From Hyalangium ruber (GTDB lineage: Bacteria; Myxococcota; Myxococcia; Myxococcales; Myxococcaceae): a stretch of 64,000 bases of DNA. The notes under the pieces were generated by a model. That model was not told the origin of the DNA and searched no databases. It was given only the letters and a program-made list of their open reading frames with translations. Position 1 is the stretch's first letter, and every line of letters begins with the position of its first letter. The stretch covers positions 186,001 through 250,000 of the forward strand of contig NZ_JAXIVS010000010.1 of assembly GCF_034259325.1 (NCBI RefSeq). The letters are read 5' to 3'. Positions 1 through 8,028 of the stretch are shown here, piece by piece. Both the position numbers and the translations under genes were made by a program.

Positions 1-7
1 TGGCTGG

Positions 8-3000
8 GTGGCCGAGTCCGCCCGCCGCGTGCCAGCACCGGACGACTCCGTCCCCTTCCTGCCGCGCCCCGACGACTTCACGTGGGTGCCGCTGGAGCAC
101 GGGCCCGCCGGGCGCATCAACGTCACGCTGGTGGACCTGAGCGACCTGGAGCCCCCAGCGCGCTCCCGGATGCTTCAGCGGCTCGCGCGGGAGCTGGAGC
201 CGTACCCCGACGAGCCGCTCCGGCTCATCTACGTGTCGAGCAGGCCCAACGGCTATCCCCGCGCCGACTCCCTCCCGGAGCGCGCGCGGCTCGTGCCCAC
301 CGGCGTGCTCTCCCCCACCCTGCCCGTGGGCATCCAACCCACGCTGCGCCAGGCGTTCACCGAGAAGCCCCTGGCCGAGCGGCTGAGCACGCTGCGCAAG
401 GCCCTCACGGGCGCGAGGGACCTGGCCTCGGCCATGGGCAGCCACCTGCGGGACATGCTCAAGCCCGCCGAGCCCGAGGCCACCTGGCCCCTGGGCACCG
501 TGCGCGTGCGCTTCCCCTCCCCGTGGCGCCTGGGCGATGTGCCCCCGAGCGTGTCCTTCTCCGAGGAGCCCGCCCTGCGAGAGACGTTCGACCGCTGGGC
601 GCGGGCCGTCACGGACCGCCGCGTCGGGCTGGCGCTCGGCGGCGGCGGCGCCTTCGGCTACGTCCACCTGGCCCTGCTCGAACGATTGATGGAGCCTCCT
701 CGAACGGGAGCCACGCCAGGCACGCCCGAGGAGGCCGAGTCGCTCCGGGTGCCGGTGGACATGATCTCCGGCTCCAGCTTCGGCACGGTGGTGGGCGCCT
801 TCTACTGCGTGGCCGGCAAGCAGGGCCTGGAGCTGATGAAGAACGAGTGGCCCATGCTCGCCGCCGCCGTGCCCTTCGGCGTGGTGACGAGCGTGGGCAT
901 CCAATGGATCCTCGACGCCATCCTCGGCCCGGTGAAGCTGGAGCAGCTCGAGGTGCCCCTGTTCCCCGTGGTGGTGGACGCCGACGCGGGCGTGGAGTGG
1001 GACGTGCGCCAGGGCACCGTGGGCTATGGCATCCGTGCCAGCGGCTCCTTCCCGCCGGCCATGGGCCCGCTCATCTCCCTCAACCGGCGCCTGCTCGACG
1101 GCGGCTTCGTGGCCAACGTGCCGGTGAATGTCCTGCGCACCGAGGGCGCGGGCCTGCTCATCGCCTCCAACCCCATCCCCCGCGTGGCTCCGCGCAACCG
1201 CACCTTCCCGCGCCTGCGGCTGCTGGGCGCCCTGTGGCGCCAGGTGAACCCGCTGCTGCGCGTGGAGGACTCCTACCGGATGCTCACGCTGATCGGCCGG
1301 GTGGCGGGTGAGTCCCAGAGCCGCGCCGAGGGCATGGTGGTGTACCGACCCAAGTACAACTCCGGCTCCCTGGTGGGGATGAACAAGGGAGCCCGCGTCA
1401 GCGAGGAGGCCGAGCAGAGCCTCGAGCTGGGCCAGGCCATCCTCGAGGCCCGCGCCCTGTGGCGCTCGCGCCTCAACAACCCCGTCTCCCGCATCCGGTG
1501 GGACGCGCCATCGAGCCCGGTGGTGCTGAACGAGCCCGTGCTCTTCGACGGGGCGCACCTCGACCCGGTGAGCCAGCGCACCCTGCTGGCCGAGCTGGTG
1601 GACTTCCTCCAGCACCGAAAGAGCATCTCCGCATTCACGATCGTGGCCACCGGGCTGACGCGGCACGAGGCGGACGCACGCGCGCGGGCGCTCCGGGACT
1701 ACCTCATCGAGTCCTGCGTGCCCCAGCCGCCGGAGCAGGTGAAGTCCCGGGGCGAAGTCCTGGCGCAGCAGCCGGGACCGGGCAGCCGGGTGACGCTCGA
1801 GGTGGAGAGCGGCCAGGTGGCCTCCGGGTACGCCATGCGGATGGAGGAGTCCTGGCGTGAGCAGAAGGAGCTGGCGCGCCGGGCCCTCGCGGATGCCCAG
1901 GCCCGGCGGCTGCACCTGGCCTCGGAGCGACAGGGTCGGACCGGAGACCCCGATCTGGCGCGACTGCTCGCGCTGGAGGCCGTGCGGCTGGATCGCTCCG
2001 CCGAAACGGACCGGGCGTTGCGAGCGGTGCTCGATCGCCGGGGCACCCTGCTGCGTCACTTCCAGGCCGAGGTCTCCGCCCTCTGCCTCTCCTGGAGCCC
2101 CGATGGCCAGCAGCTGGTGGTGGGCTACAAGGACGGCGCGCTCCGGCTCTGGGACGTGGCGCGGGAGGAGCCGCTCTGGGACGGCATGGGCCACGAGGGC
2201 GGCACGGACGTGGCGACCAACACCGTGGCCTGGGCTCCCTCGGGACAGGTGCTGGCCAGCACCGGCAACGACTCCCAGCTCGTGCTGTGGTCGCCCACCC
2301 CCGAGGGACTCGTGCCTCGGCAGTCCGAGTACGTGAACACGTGGAATCATTGGGGGCTCGCCTTCTCCCCGTCGGGGGGACACCTGCTCGCTCCCTTCGC
2401 CGCGAGCGAGTTCGGCAAACGGTACGCGGCGGTCCTCCAGCTGAGTCGCCGGGGCACGCTCTCCGCGCTGCCGGGCGAGAACCTGCCCGAGTTCTCCATC
2501 GAATCCGCCGCGTGGGCCCCCGACACACGCAGCCCCAGGTTCGCCACCGTGGACAAGGACTCGGGCAAGGTCGCCGTTTGGAGCGTGTCGAAGGCGGGCG
2601 TGGAGCGGCACCAGGAGTTCTCGTTCCCAGGAGCGCGCAGGCTCGCCTGGAAGCCCGATGGAGAGGCGCTGGTGGTGGGAGGGGCTGGCGGGGCCTGCAT
2701 CCTCCGCCCGGGCACGCGGACCGAGCCACTGCGGCTCGACACGCACGGCCTCGAGGTCGAGCGGGTGGAGTGGAGCTCGGACGGCAAGCGCGTGCTGGCC
2801 ACCATCTCCGAGGGCGGCACGCTGTACGTCTGGGATGCATCGGGCGCGCTGCTGACGGTGATCCGCGTGGAGACCGAAGGGCTCCTCCAGGAGGTCCGCT
2901 GCCACCCCACCCGGCCCGAAGTGGCCCTCACGTGGGGCGGTGAGGCGGCCTGTGTCTGGGATGTCTCGACGGGCCGGCAGCTCGCATGGCTCGGCGGGCA

Positions 3001-4264
3001 CACGGGGAAGATCAACGAGGCGCGCTGGAGCACGGAGGGAGCGCGCGTGGCCACCGCCAGCCACGACGGCTCGGTGCGCATCTGGGAGCCCTTCGGCGGA
3101 GGCCCGGAGCGCTACCCCTGGAGCGCGGTGGAGGAGCAGCGCACGCCCGTCGGCTCGAGGAAGCGCTTCCACTGGCCCTCGGAGGGCTTGGCGCTGCCCC
3201 TCGACGCGGGAGAGAGTGGCCGGGTCTGGGTCTCCTCGCCGACCCCGGGTGGCGAGCGCATCGTTCCCGTACGCTCCCCGCGAGACGGGCGCCTGGTCTT
3301 GAAACCCTGGAGGCGCGGCAAGCCGTTGCCGGCGGGCGCCCTGCCCGAGTGGACCGATGCCATCTCCCTCCACTGGAGTCCGGATGGGAGTCAGGTGGCG
3401 CTGCGTGAGCCAGAGTGCATCTCGCTCTGGGATGCGACGACCTGGAAGCTGCGAGCGGAGTACGCGCCCTCGGGGCTCGGCGCCACCCGAGTGGCGTGGG
3501 ACCGCTCCGGCAAGCGCCTGGCCATTGGCCGATTCGTGGCCGGGTGGTCCGCGGTGATGCTGTGGGAGCCGGCACGCGAGCCCGAGCCGGTGCCTCTGGA
3601 AGGAGCGCAAGAGTCAGACGGAGTGTGGGACCTCGCCTGGAGCCCGGATGGAAGGCAGCTCGCCACCGCGTGCAACGACTCCTATGTCCGGGTCTACAGC
3701 GTTCCCCGCAGGGGAGCGTCCGCGAACCTGGTGCTGAGCATCCACCACTGGTTCGCGCCCTATCGGGTGGCCTGGAACCCTCGAGGTGATCTGCTGGCGT
3801 GCGGCGATGAGAGCGGCGCGGTGGAGATCTGGAACATCGAGGGAAGGGACCTCGTCGCCAGCCCCCAGCTTCGCCGCAAGCGCATCCGGCACCTCGTGTG
3901 GAGCCCGAATGGCGCGCACCTGTTCTCCGCGGACATGAACGGGCGCGCGCTGCTCTGGGGGCGCAACGAAGAGGACGCGTGGGTGACGGCGGCGGTGCTG
4001 GACACCGAGCCGGCCCGGCTGCACTGGGCCGCCTTCAGCGAGGACGGCGCGTGGGTGCTGGCGATGGAGCACGACGGGAGGGTGCGGCTCCATCCGGTGG
4101 ATCTCGACACACTGGCAGGCCGGGTGGCGGAGCGTCCCGGGCGCAAGGAGCTCACCCCCGCGGAACGCGCGCAGTACCTGGGCGGTGGCGCCAGCGCGCC
4201 TAGCCCGGCAGCCGCTTCTGCATTCTCAGCAACCCGTAGGCGGCGAGGGTCGAGCCGTCCTTGA
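8..4264 (+). CDS. Patatin-like phospholipase fused to WD40 repeats (5' end probably cut)
   Basis: A protein of 1418 visible residues. Residues about 205-385 form a patatin-type lipase domain: the oxyanion loop GGGGAFG (211-217), the nucleophile motif GSSFG with Ser257, and the DGG of the catalytic dyad with Asp364. The domain is expected to hydrolyse acyl esters of phospholipids. A linker with a weak OmpA-like look follows at about 500-590, and from about 675 to 1390 there are repeated WD-type blades (many 'W.P.G' and 'LWD/IWE' endings), enough for one or two beta-propellers. The frame is open back to base 2, so the GTG at 8 may be internal and the N-terminus may lie outside the window. No signal peptide is visible. 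The last 65 bases overlap the end of the opposite-strand NUDIX remnant. The propeller probably binds a partner protein; the target is unknown. Confidence 0.85.
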   Translation: MAESARRVPAPDDSVPFLPRPDDFTWVPLEHGPAGRINVTLVDLSDLEPPARSRMLQRLARELEPYPDEPLRLIYVSSRPNGYPRADSLPERARLVPTGVLSPTLPVGIQPTLRQAFTEKPLAERLSTLRKALTGARDLASAMGSHLRDMLKPAEPEATWPLGTVRVRFPSPWRLGDVPPSVSFSEEPALRETFDRWARAVTDRRVGLALGGGGAFGYVHLALLERLMEPPRTGATPGTPEEAESLRVPVDMISGSSFGTVVGAFYCVAGKQGLELMKNEWPMLAAAVPFGVVTSVGIQWILDAILGPVKLEQLEVPLFPVVVDADAGVEWDVRQGTVGYGIRASGSFPPAMGPLISLNRRLLDGGFVANVPVNVLRTEGAGLLIASNPIPRVAPRNRTFPRLRLLGALWRQVNPLLRVEDSYRMLTLIGRVAGESQSRAEGMVVYRPKYNSGSLVGMNKGARVSEEAEQSLELGQAILEARALWRSRLNNPVSRIRWDAPSSPVVLNEPVLFDGAHLDPVSQRTLLAELVDFLQHRKSISAFTIVATGLTRHEADARARALRDYLIESCVPQPPEQVKSRGEVLAQQPGPGSRVTLEVESGQVASGYAMRMEESWREQKELARRALADAQARRLHLASERQGRTGDPDLARLLALEAVRLDRSAETDRALRAVLDRRGTLLRHFQAEVSALCLSWSPDGQQLVVGYKDGALRLWDVAREEPLWDGMGHEGGTDVATNTVAWAPSGQVLASTGNDSQLVLWSPTPEGLVPRQSEYVNTWNHWGLAFSPSGGHLLAPFAASEFGKRYAAVLQLSRRGTLSALPGENLPEFSIESAAWAPDTRSPRFATVDKDSGKVAVWSVSKAGVERHQEFSFPGARRLAWKPDGEALVVGGAGGACILRPGTRTEPLRLDTHGLEVERVEWSSDGKRVLATISEGGTLYVWDASGALLTVIRVETEGLLQEVRCHPTRPEVALTWGGEAACVWDVSTGRQLAWLGGHTGKINEARWSTEGARVATASHDGSVRIWEPFGGGPERYPWSAVEEQRTPVGSRKRFHWPSEGLALPLDAGESGRVWVSSPTPGGERIVPVRSPRDGRLVLKPWRRGKPLPAGALPEWTDAISLHWSPDGSQVALREPECISLWDATTWKLRAEYAPSGLGATRVAWDRSGKRLAIGRFVAGWSAVMLWEPAREPEPVPLEGAQESDGVWDLAWSPDGRQLATACNDSYVRVYSVPRRGASANLVLSIHHWFAPYRVAWNPRGDLLACGDESGAVEIWNIEGRDLVASPQLRRKRIRHLVWSPNGAHLFSADMNGRALLWGRNEEDAWVTAAVLDTEPARLHWAAFSEDGAWVLAMEHDGRVRLHPVDLDTLAGRVAERPGRKELTPAERAQYLGGGASAPSPAAASAFSATRRRRGSSRP

Positions 4265-4542
4265 TGCGGCCTTCGCGAACGAAGGCCTCGAACTGTTCGA
4301 CGGACACCCGGGTACACACCAGGTCTCCCTCCTCGGGAGAGAGCTGCTGTGGCCCCGGAGATAGCTCCTCGGCCAGGAACACGTGCATGCCCTGGTTGGA
4401 GTAGCCGGGGGCATTGAAGACGTGCCCGAGGTACGTCATGCGCTTGGCGACCAACCCGGTCTCCTCCTGGAGTTCGCCCGCGGCGATGGTCTCGGGAGGC
4501 ACGAAGTCCGGCTTGCTGACGACGCAGCGTCTCGATGGTCAT
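4200..4542 (-). pseudogene. NUDIX hydrolase remnant (ADP-ribose pyrophosphatase-like), N-terminally broken
   Basis: About 100 residues readable from a GTG at 4502 carry only the second half of a NUDIX box (GELQEETG at residues 9-16) followed by a normal-looking NUDIX C-terminal half. The sheet-forming N-terminal half and the first Gly/Glu of the box are missing; intact relatives are about 180 residues. In another frame an ATG at 4542 starts MTIETLR and is followed, one frame away, by VVSKPDFV, which resembles an authentic N-terminus of the family. I infer an internal deletion plus frameshift. The truncated box should not bind the catalytic metal properly. Its 3' end overlaps the patatin-WD40 gene. 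Confidence 0.6.
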
Positions 4543-4553
4543 GGCACCGGACT

Positions 4554-5492
4554 CTAAACGCTCGGGTTCCACCACACCTTGCCCTTGCCCTCGATGGCGA
4601 GCGCGGCGCGGCGGCGCACGTCGGCGAGCTGCTCAAGCGTCAGGCGCTGGAAGGCCGCAGCAGCGGTGAGCGCGGCATCCTGCTCGTTGGTGAAGCTCAT
4701 GCCGAGCAGCGCGACATCCGGATCCACTGTGAGCGTGTAGTGGACGCACTCCTCCACGGAGAGGTGCGGCAGGGAAGGCGTGGAGGACTCATGCCCTCCA
4801 GAGCTCACCTTGCCACGCGGACGGGCCTCGAGCGGTCGCCCGTAGCCCTCGGTGTCCCCCAGCAGCTTGCCCGCGCCGAAGGTCTTGAAGCACACCGTGC
4901 CCACGCCCTTCTCTCGCGCCAGCGGGAGGATCTCTTCCACATAGCGAGGGTGGCAGAAGGGGCCCACCGGGAACATCACCACGTCACACAGCCCCGTCTC
5001 CAACGCCGCGCGCAGCACGTCCGGATGATGGCTGGAGATACCTCGGAAGCGCGCCTTGCCCGCTTGGATGCAGCGGCCCAGCTCCGCCATGCCTCCGTCG
5101 GGCGCGGCCAGCCGCTCCCAGACCGCCAGCTCCGAGACGTTGTGGAAGACGAAGAGATCCACCGCGTCCAGCTTCAACCGGCCCAGGCTTGTCTCGACCT
5201 GCGGCGTCACCGGCTGATCCAGGAAGTCGATCTTGTCGATGACGAACATCTCTTCGCGCCGGCCGCGCAGCGCCGCACCGACGATCTCCTCGCTGTAGCC
5301 GTCCTCGTAGCCCGGGGCGGTGTCGACGAGGTTGAGCCCTGAGTCCATGGCCCGGCGCAGCGTCGCCACACACTGGTCGAGCGGGACCGTGCGGTCCGCG
5401 AGATCTCCAATCCCCACCGCCGTCACCCGAAAGCCCGTGCGCCCGAGCTCCCGGCGAGGCTGAAAGCGAGGAAGAGGACGTCCATCCGCCAC
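4554..5492 (-). CDS. Aldo/keto reductase
   Basis: A 312-residue TIM-barrel NAD(P)H-dependent oxidoreductase of the aldo/keto reductase family. The catalytic tetrad is visible in order: Asp57 in VDTAPGYEDGYSE, a Tyr in the same stretch (Y62 or Y66), Lys87 in VIDKID and His117 in VFHN. The N-terminal RRELGRTGFRVTAVGIG is typical. The substrate is not predictable; members of this branch act on small aldehydes and ketones. It starts at the ATG at 5492 and is a single gene between the NUDIX remnant and a divergent YjbR gene. Confidence 0.9.
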   Translation of the reverse strand: MADGRPLPRFQPRRELGRTGFRVTAVGIGDLADRTVPLDQCVATLRRAMDSGLNLVDTAPGYEDGYSEEIVGAALRGRREEMFVIDKIDFLDQPVTPQVETSLGRLKLDAVDLFVFHNVSELAVWERLAAPDGGMAELGRCIQAGKARFRGISSHHPDVLRAALETGLCDVVMFPVGPFCHPRYVEEILPLAREKGVGTVCFKTFGAGKLLGDTEGYGRPLEARPRGKVSSGGHESSTPSLPHLSVEECVHYTLTVDPDVALLGMSFTNEQDAALTAAAAFQRLTLEQLADVRRRAALAIEGKGKVWWNPSV

Positions 5493-5624
5493 GGCTCACC
5501 TCCAAGTCAAAGCCGGACCATTACGTCACACGCCGTCCAACGTGTCTCCCGACCTTTCGAGCCTCATTGCGCCCGTGAACAGACTCCGCTCCGGACACGG
5601 GAACCCGTGGCGTAGAATCGCCGC

Positions 5625-6029
5625 ATGGCCGAACGCGATGCCGTACTCGAGCGGGTCCGAAAGCTCTGTCTCTCCCTGCCGGATGTCTTCGAGACCCAGT
5701 CCTGGGGTCACCCCAACTGGAAGGCGGGCAAGCGCATCTTCGCGGCGTTCAACCACTACCGCGGGCACGACTGCATCGCCTTTCTGGCCGAGGTGGGCTT
5801 TCGCGACGTCCTGGTGCGGGACGAGCGCTTCTTCGATGGCGGCTACGGGCGCGGCGACAAGACGTGGGTGTGCCTCAAGACCGACGTGGGTCGCCTGAAC
5901 TGGAAGGAAGTGGAGCAACTGCTCACCCAGTCTCACCGGCTCGCGTGGAGCCCGCCCAAGGCGCCCCGGAAGGCGGCAGCCGCGAAGAAGCCCGCGACGC
6001 GCCCTCGCCGGACGCGGACTCCGAAGTAG
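5625..6029 (+). CDS. MmcQ/YjbR family protein
   Basis: A 134-residue protein of the MmcQ/YjbR (DUF419) family. Family signatures seen are the N-terminal helix ending in LPDVFETQSWGHPNWKAGKR, the 'FAAF' strand, and a central LVRDERFFDGGYGRGDKTWVCL block. The last 25 residues are a Lys/Arg/Ala/Pro-rich tail (AKKPATRPRRTRTPK), suggesting nucleic-acid contact. Some family members have a DNA-binding-like fold, but no firm biochemical role is known. It is divergent from the aldo/keto reductase and convergent with the MATE pump. Confidence 0.85.
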   Translation: MAERDAVLERVRKLCLSLPDVFETQSWGHPNWKAGKRIFAAFNHYRGHDCIAFLAEVGFRDVLVRDERFFDGGYGRGDKTWVCLKTDVGRLNWKEVEQLLTQSHRLAWSPPKAPRKAAAAKKPATRPRRTRTPK

Positions 6030-6079
6030 AACCTCTACACAGTGACACCGGCTTCGAGCTCGCCCTGCCCTGAGCCGCG

Positions 6080-7498
6080 CTACACCGTGCGGAGCTTCCA
6101 CCGGCCCCGACGGAAGAGCACGATGCTCACCATGGCGAGCAGGCCGTAGCTGATGGTGACGGAGAGGAACGCGCCCGTGGGCCCCATCCCCGCTGTATGC
6201 GCCAGCACCCAGGCCAGCGGCAGCTCCACCACCCAGAAGCAGCTGATGTTGATGAGCGTGGGCGTCGTCGTGTCTCCCGCGCCGTTGAAGGCCTGCTCGA
6301 GCACCATGCCGAAGGCGTAGAAGAGGAAGCCCGCGCTGACGATGCGCAGGCACTGCACCCCGTACGCGGCCGAGGCCTCATCCTGGGTGAAGAGGCCGAT
6401 GATCGGCCTGGCGAAGATGATGAACAGCACCCCCTGGCTGCCCAGGAAGATCATGTTGTAGCGGGCCGCGGTCCACACCGCCTGCGCGCCGCGCTCGGGC
6501 TTCTTCGCGCCCAGGCTCTGGCCGACCAGGGTGGCCGCCGCGTTGCCCAGCCCCCACGAGGGCAGCAGCGCGAAGAGGATGATGCGCATGGCGATGGTGT
6601 AGCCGGCGATGGCCGTGCTGCCAAAGGAGGAGACGATGCGCGCCAGCACCAGCCAGCTCGTGGTGCTCACGAACGCCTGGAACATGCCCAGGCCCGACAG
6701 GCGCAACATGGCGAGCATCGTCCCCGGCTCCAGGCGCAGGTGCTCGCGGCGCACCCGCAGGTGGCCACTGCCTCGCGACAGCCGATAGAGCTGGTACACC
6801 ACGCCCAGGGTGCGCCCGAGCGAGGTGCCCACCGCCGCGCCCGTCACCCCCAGCTCCGGGAAGGGCCCCCACCCGAAGATGAAGCACGGGGCGAGGATGA
6901 TGTTGAGGATGTTGGCCAGCCACAGCACGCGCATGGCAATGGCCGCATCGCCCGCGCCTCGGAAGATGGCATTGATGAGGAACAGCAGGACGACGCTGCT
7001 CATGCTGGCCAGGGTGATCTGCGTGTAATGCACGCCGTGCTCCAGCACCCAGGACGAGCCGCCCATGAGCGCGAGCAGCGGCCGAGCGAAGAAGGCGCCC
7101 GCCAATGAGAGGGGCACTCCGAGCAGCACGCCCAACCCGATGGCCTGCACGGCGGTGCGCGCGGCCTGCTCGGGGTCCTTCTCGCCGATGCGGCGGGCCA
7201 CCATGGCCGTGGCGCCGATGCTCAGTCCCAAGGCCACGGCATAGATGAGCACGAGCATGGACTCGGTGAGGCCCACGGTGGCCACCGCGTCCGGCCCGAG
7301 CCGGCCGACGAGGAAGACGTCCACCACGGCGAAGATGGACTCCATCACCGTCTCCAGCACCATGGGGACGGAGAGCAGGAAGATGGCCCGGCCCAGGGGC
7401 CCTTCCGTGAAGTCCTGGTCCGAGCCGTGGAGGGATTCCTTCAGCGAGGCCCAGAGGCTCTGGGGCTGCTCCGCTTTCGTGGGTGGTGTCTCCGCCAT
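6080..7498 (-). CDS. MATE family efflux transporter
   Basis: A 472-residue inner-membrane protein with about 12 hydrophobic segments in two homologous halves, each starting with a 'P(M/L)...E..F...D..(M/L)VG' type helix (residues 28-60: LSVPMVLETVMESIFAVVDVFLVGRLG). This is the MATE/MatE architecture of Na+- or H+-driven multidrug exporters. The ATG at 7498 is chosen because AGGAAGGGCGAC precedes it; the longer upstream frame has no membrane character. The next gene upstream, for the 2TM protein, is on the same strand 50 bp away, so co-transcription is possible. The drug or metabolite exported is not inferable. Confidence 0.92.
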   Translation of the reverse strand: MAETPPTKAEQPQSLWASLKESLHGSDQDFTEGPLGRAIFLLSVPMVLETVMESIFAVVDVFLVGRLGPDAVATVGLTESMLVLIYAVALGLSIGATAMVARRIGEKDPEQAARTAVQAIGLGVLLGVPLSLAGAFFARPLLALMGGSSWVLEHGVHYTQITLASMSSVVLLFLINAIFRGAGDAAIAMRVLWLANILNIILAPCFIFGWGPFPELGVTGAAVGTSLGRTLGVVYQLYRLSRGSGHLRVRREHLRLEPGTMLAMLRLSGLGMFQAFVSTTSWLVLARIVSSFGSTAIAGYTIAMRIILFALLPSWGLGNAAATLVGQSLGAKKPERGAQAVWTAARYNMIFLGSQGVLFIIFARPIIGLFTQDEASAAYGVQCLRIVSAGFLFYAFGMVLEQAFNGAGDTTTPTLINISCFWVVELPLAWVLAHTAGMGPTGAFLSVTISYGLLAMVSIVLFRRGRWKLRTV

Positions 7499-7548
7499 GT
7501 CGCCCTTCCTCGCCACGCCGCACTCGGCGGTGGGCTCGGCCCCTCTGC

Positions 7549-7965
7549 CTACTTCGATTCGGTTCTCTTCATCTGAGCGAGGAACAGGCCCATGCAATGA
7601 AAGGCCAGCCCCATCCCCCACCCCAGCGCGGGCCACTGCACCCACCAGCCCGGCCCCGTCATGATGTCCACGATGGAGAGCCCGCTGATGACGATGCCAT
7701 AGCTCATGCCATGGGCCGCCAGCCCGATGCGCGCGCCCCGGCTCAGCGTGGGCGTCTTGCCCGTCCTCGACTTCTGGGCTCTCGCGGCGAGGACCTGCTC
7801 CACGGCCTCCTCGCTCACGCCCAGCTCGCGGGCCATGGCGAGCAGCTCTTCGCGCGTGAGCTGGCGATCGCCTTGGGCCGAGAGCATGTGCGAGGTGGCC
7901 TCGCGGATGATCTCCGCCACCTCGGCCTGGGTGAAGCGCGATGGGTGTTGCCGGGTGTCAGCCAT
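7549..7965 (-). CDS. 2TM-domain protein
   Basis: A 138-residue protein. Residues 10-65 are a soluble helical region with an 'LT.EEL...A.ELG.SEE.V..VL' element that looks like a short degenerate HTH or SHOCT-like helix pair. Residues 80-100 and 108-130 are two membrane helices joined by the Pro/Gly/Trp-rich loop TGPGWWVQWP, the pattern of the 2TM domain family. Both ends are predicted cytoplasmic. Function unknown. It lies just upstream of the MATE gene on the same strand and may be co-expressed with it. Confidence 0.75.
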   Translation of the reverse strand: MADTRQHPSRFTQAEVAEIIREATSHMLSAQGDRQLTREELLAMARELGVSEEAVEQVLAARAQKSRTGKTPTLSRGARIGLAAHGMSYGIVISGLSIVDIMTGPGWWVQWPALGWGMGLAFHCMGLFLAQMKRTESK

Positions 7966-8028
7966 TCTGGGCGGCAGACCCTAGCCGACGCGGCCCCTGG
8001 GGTCGATCCATCCCCGGGGGGGTGCCGC

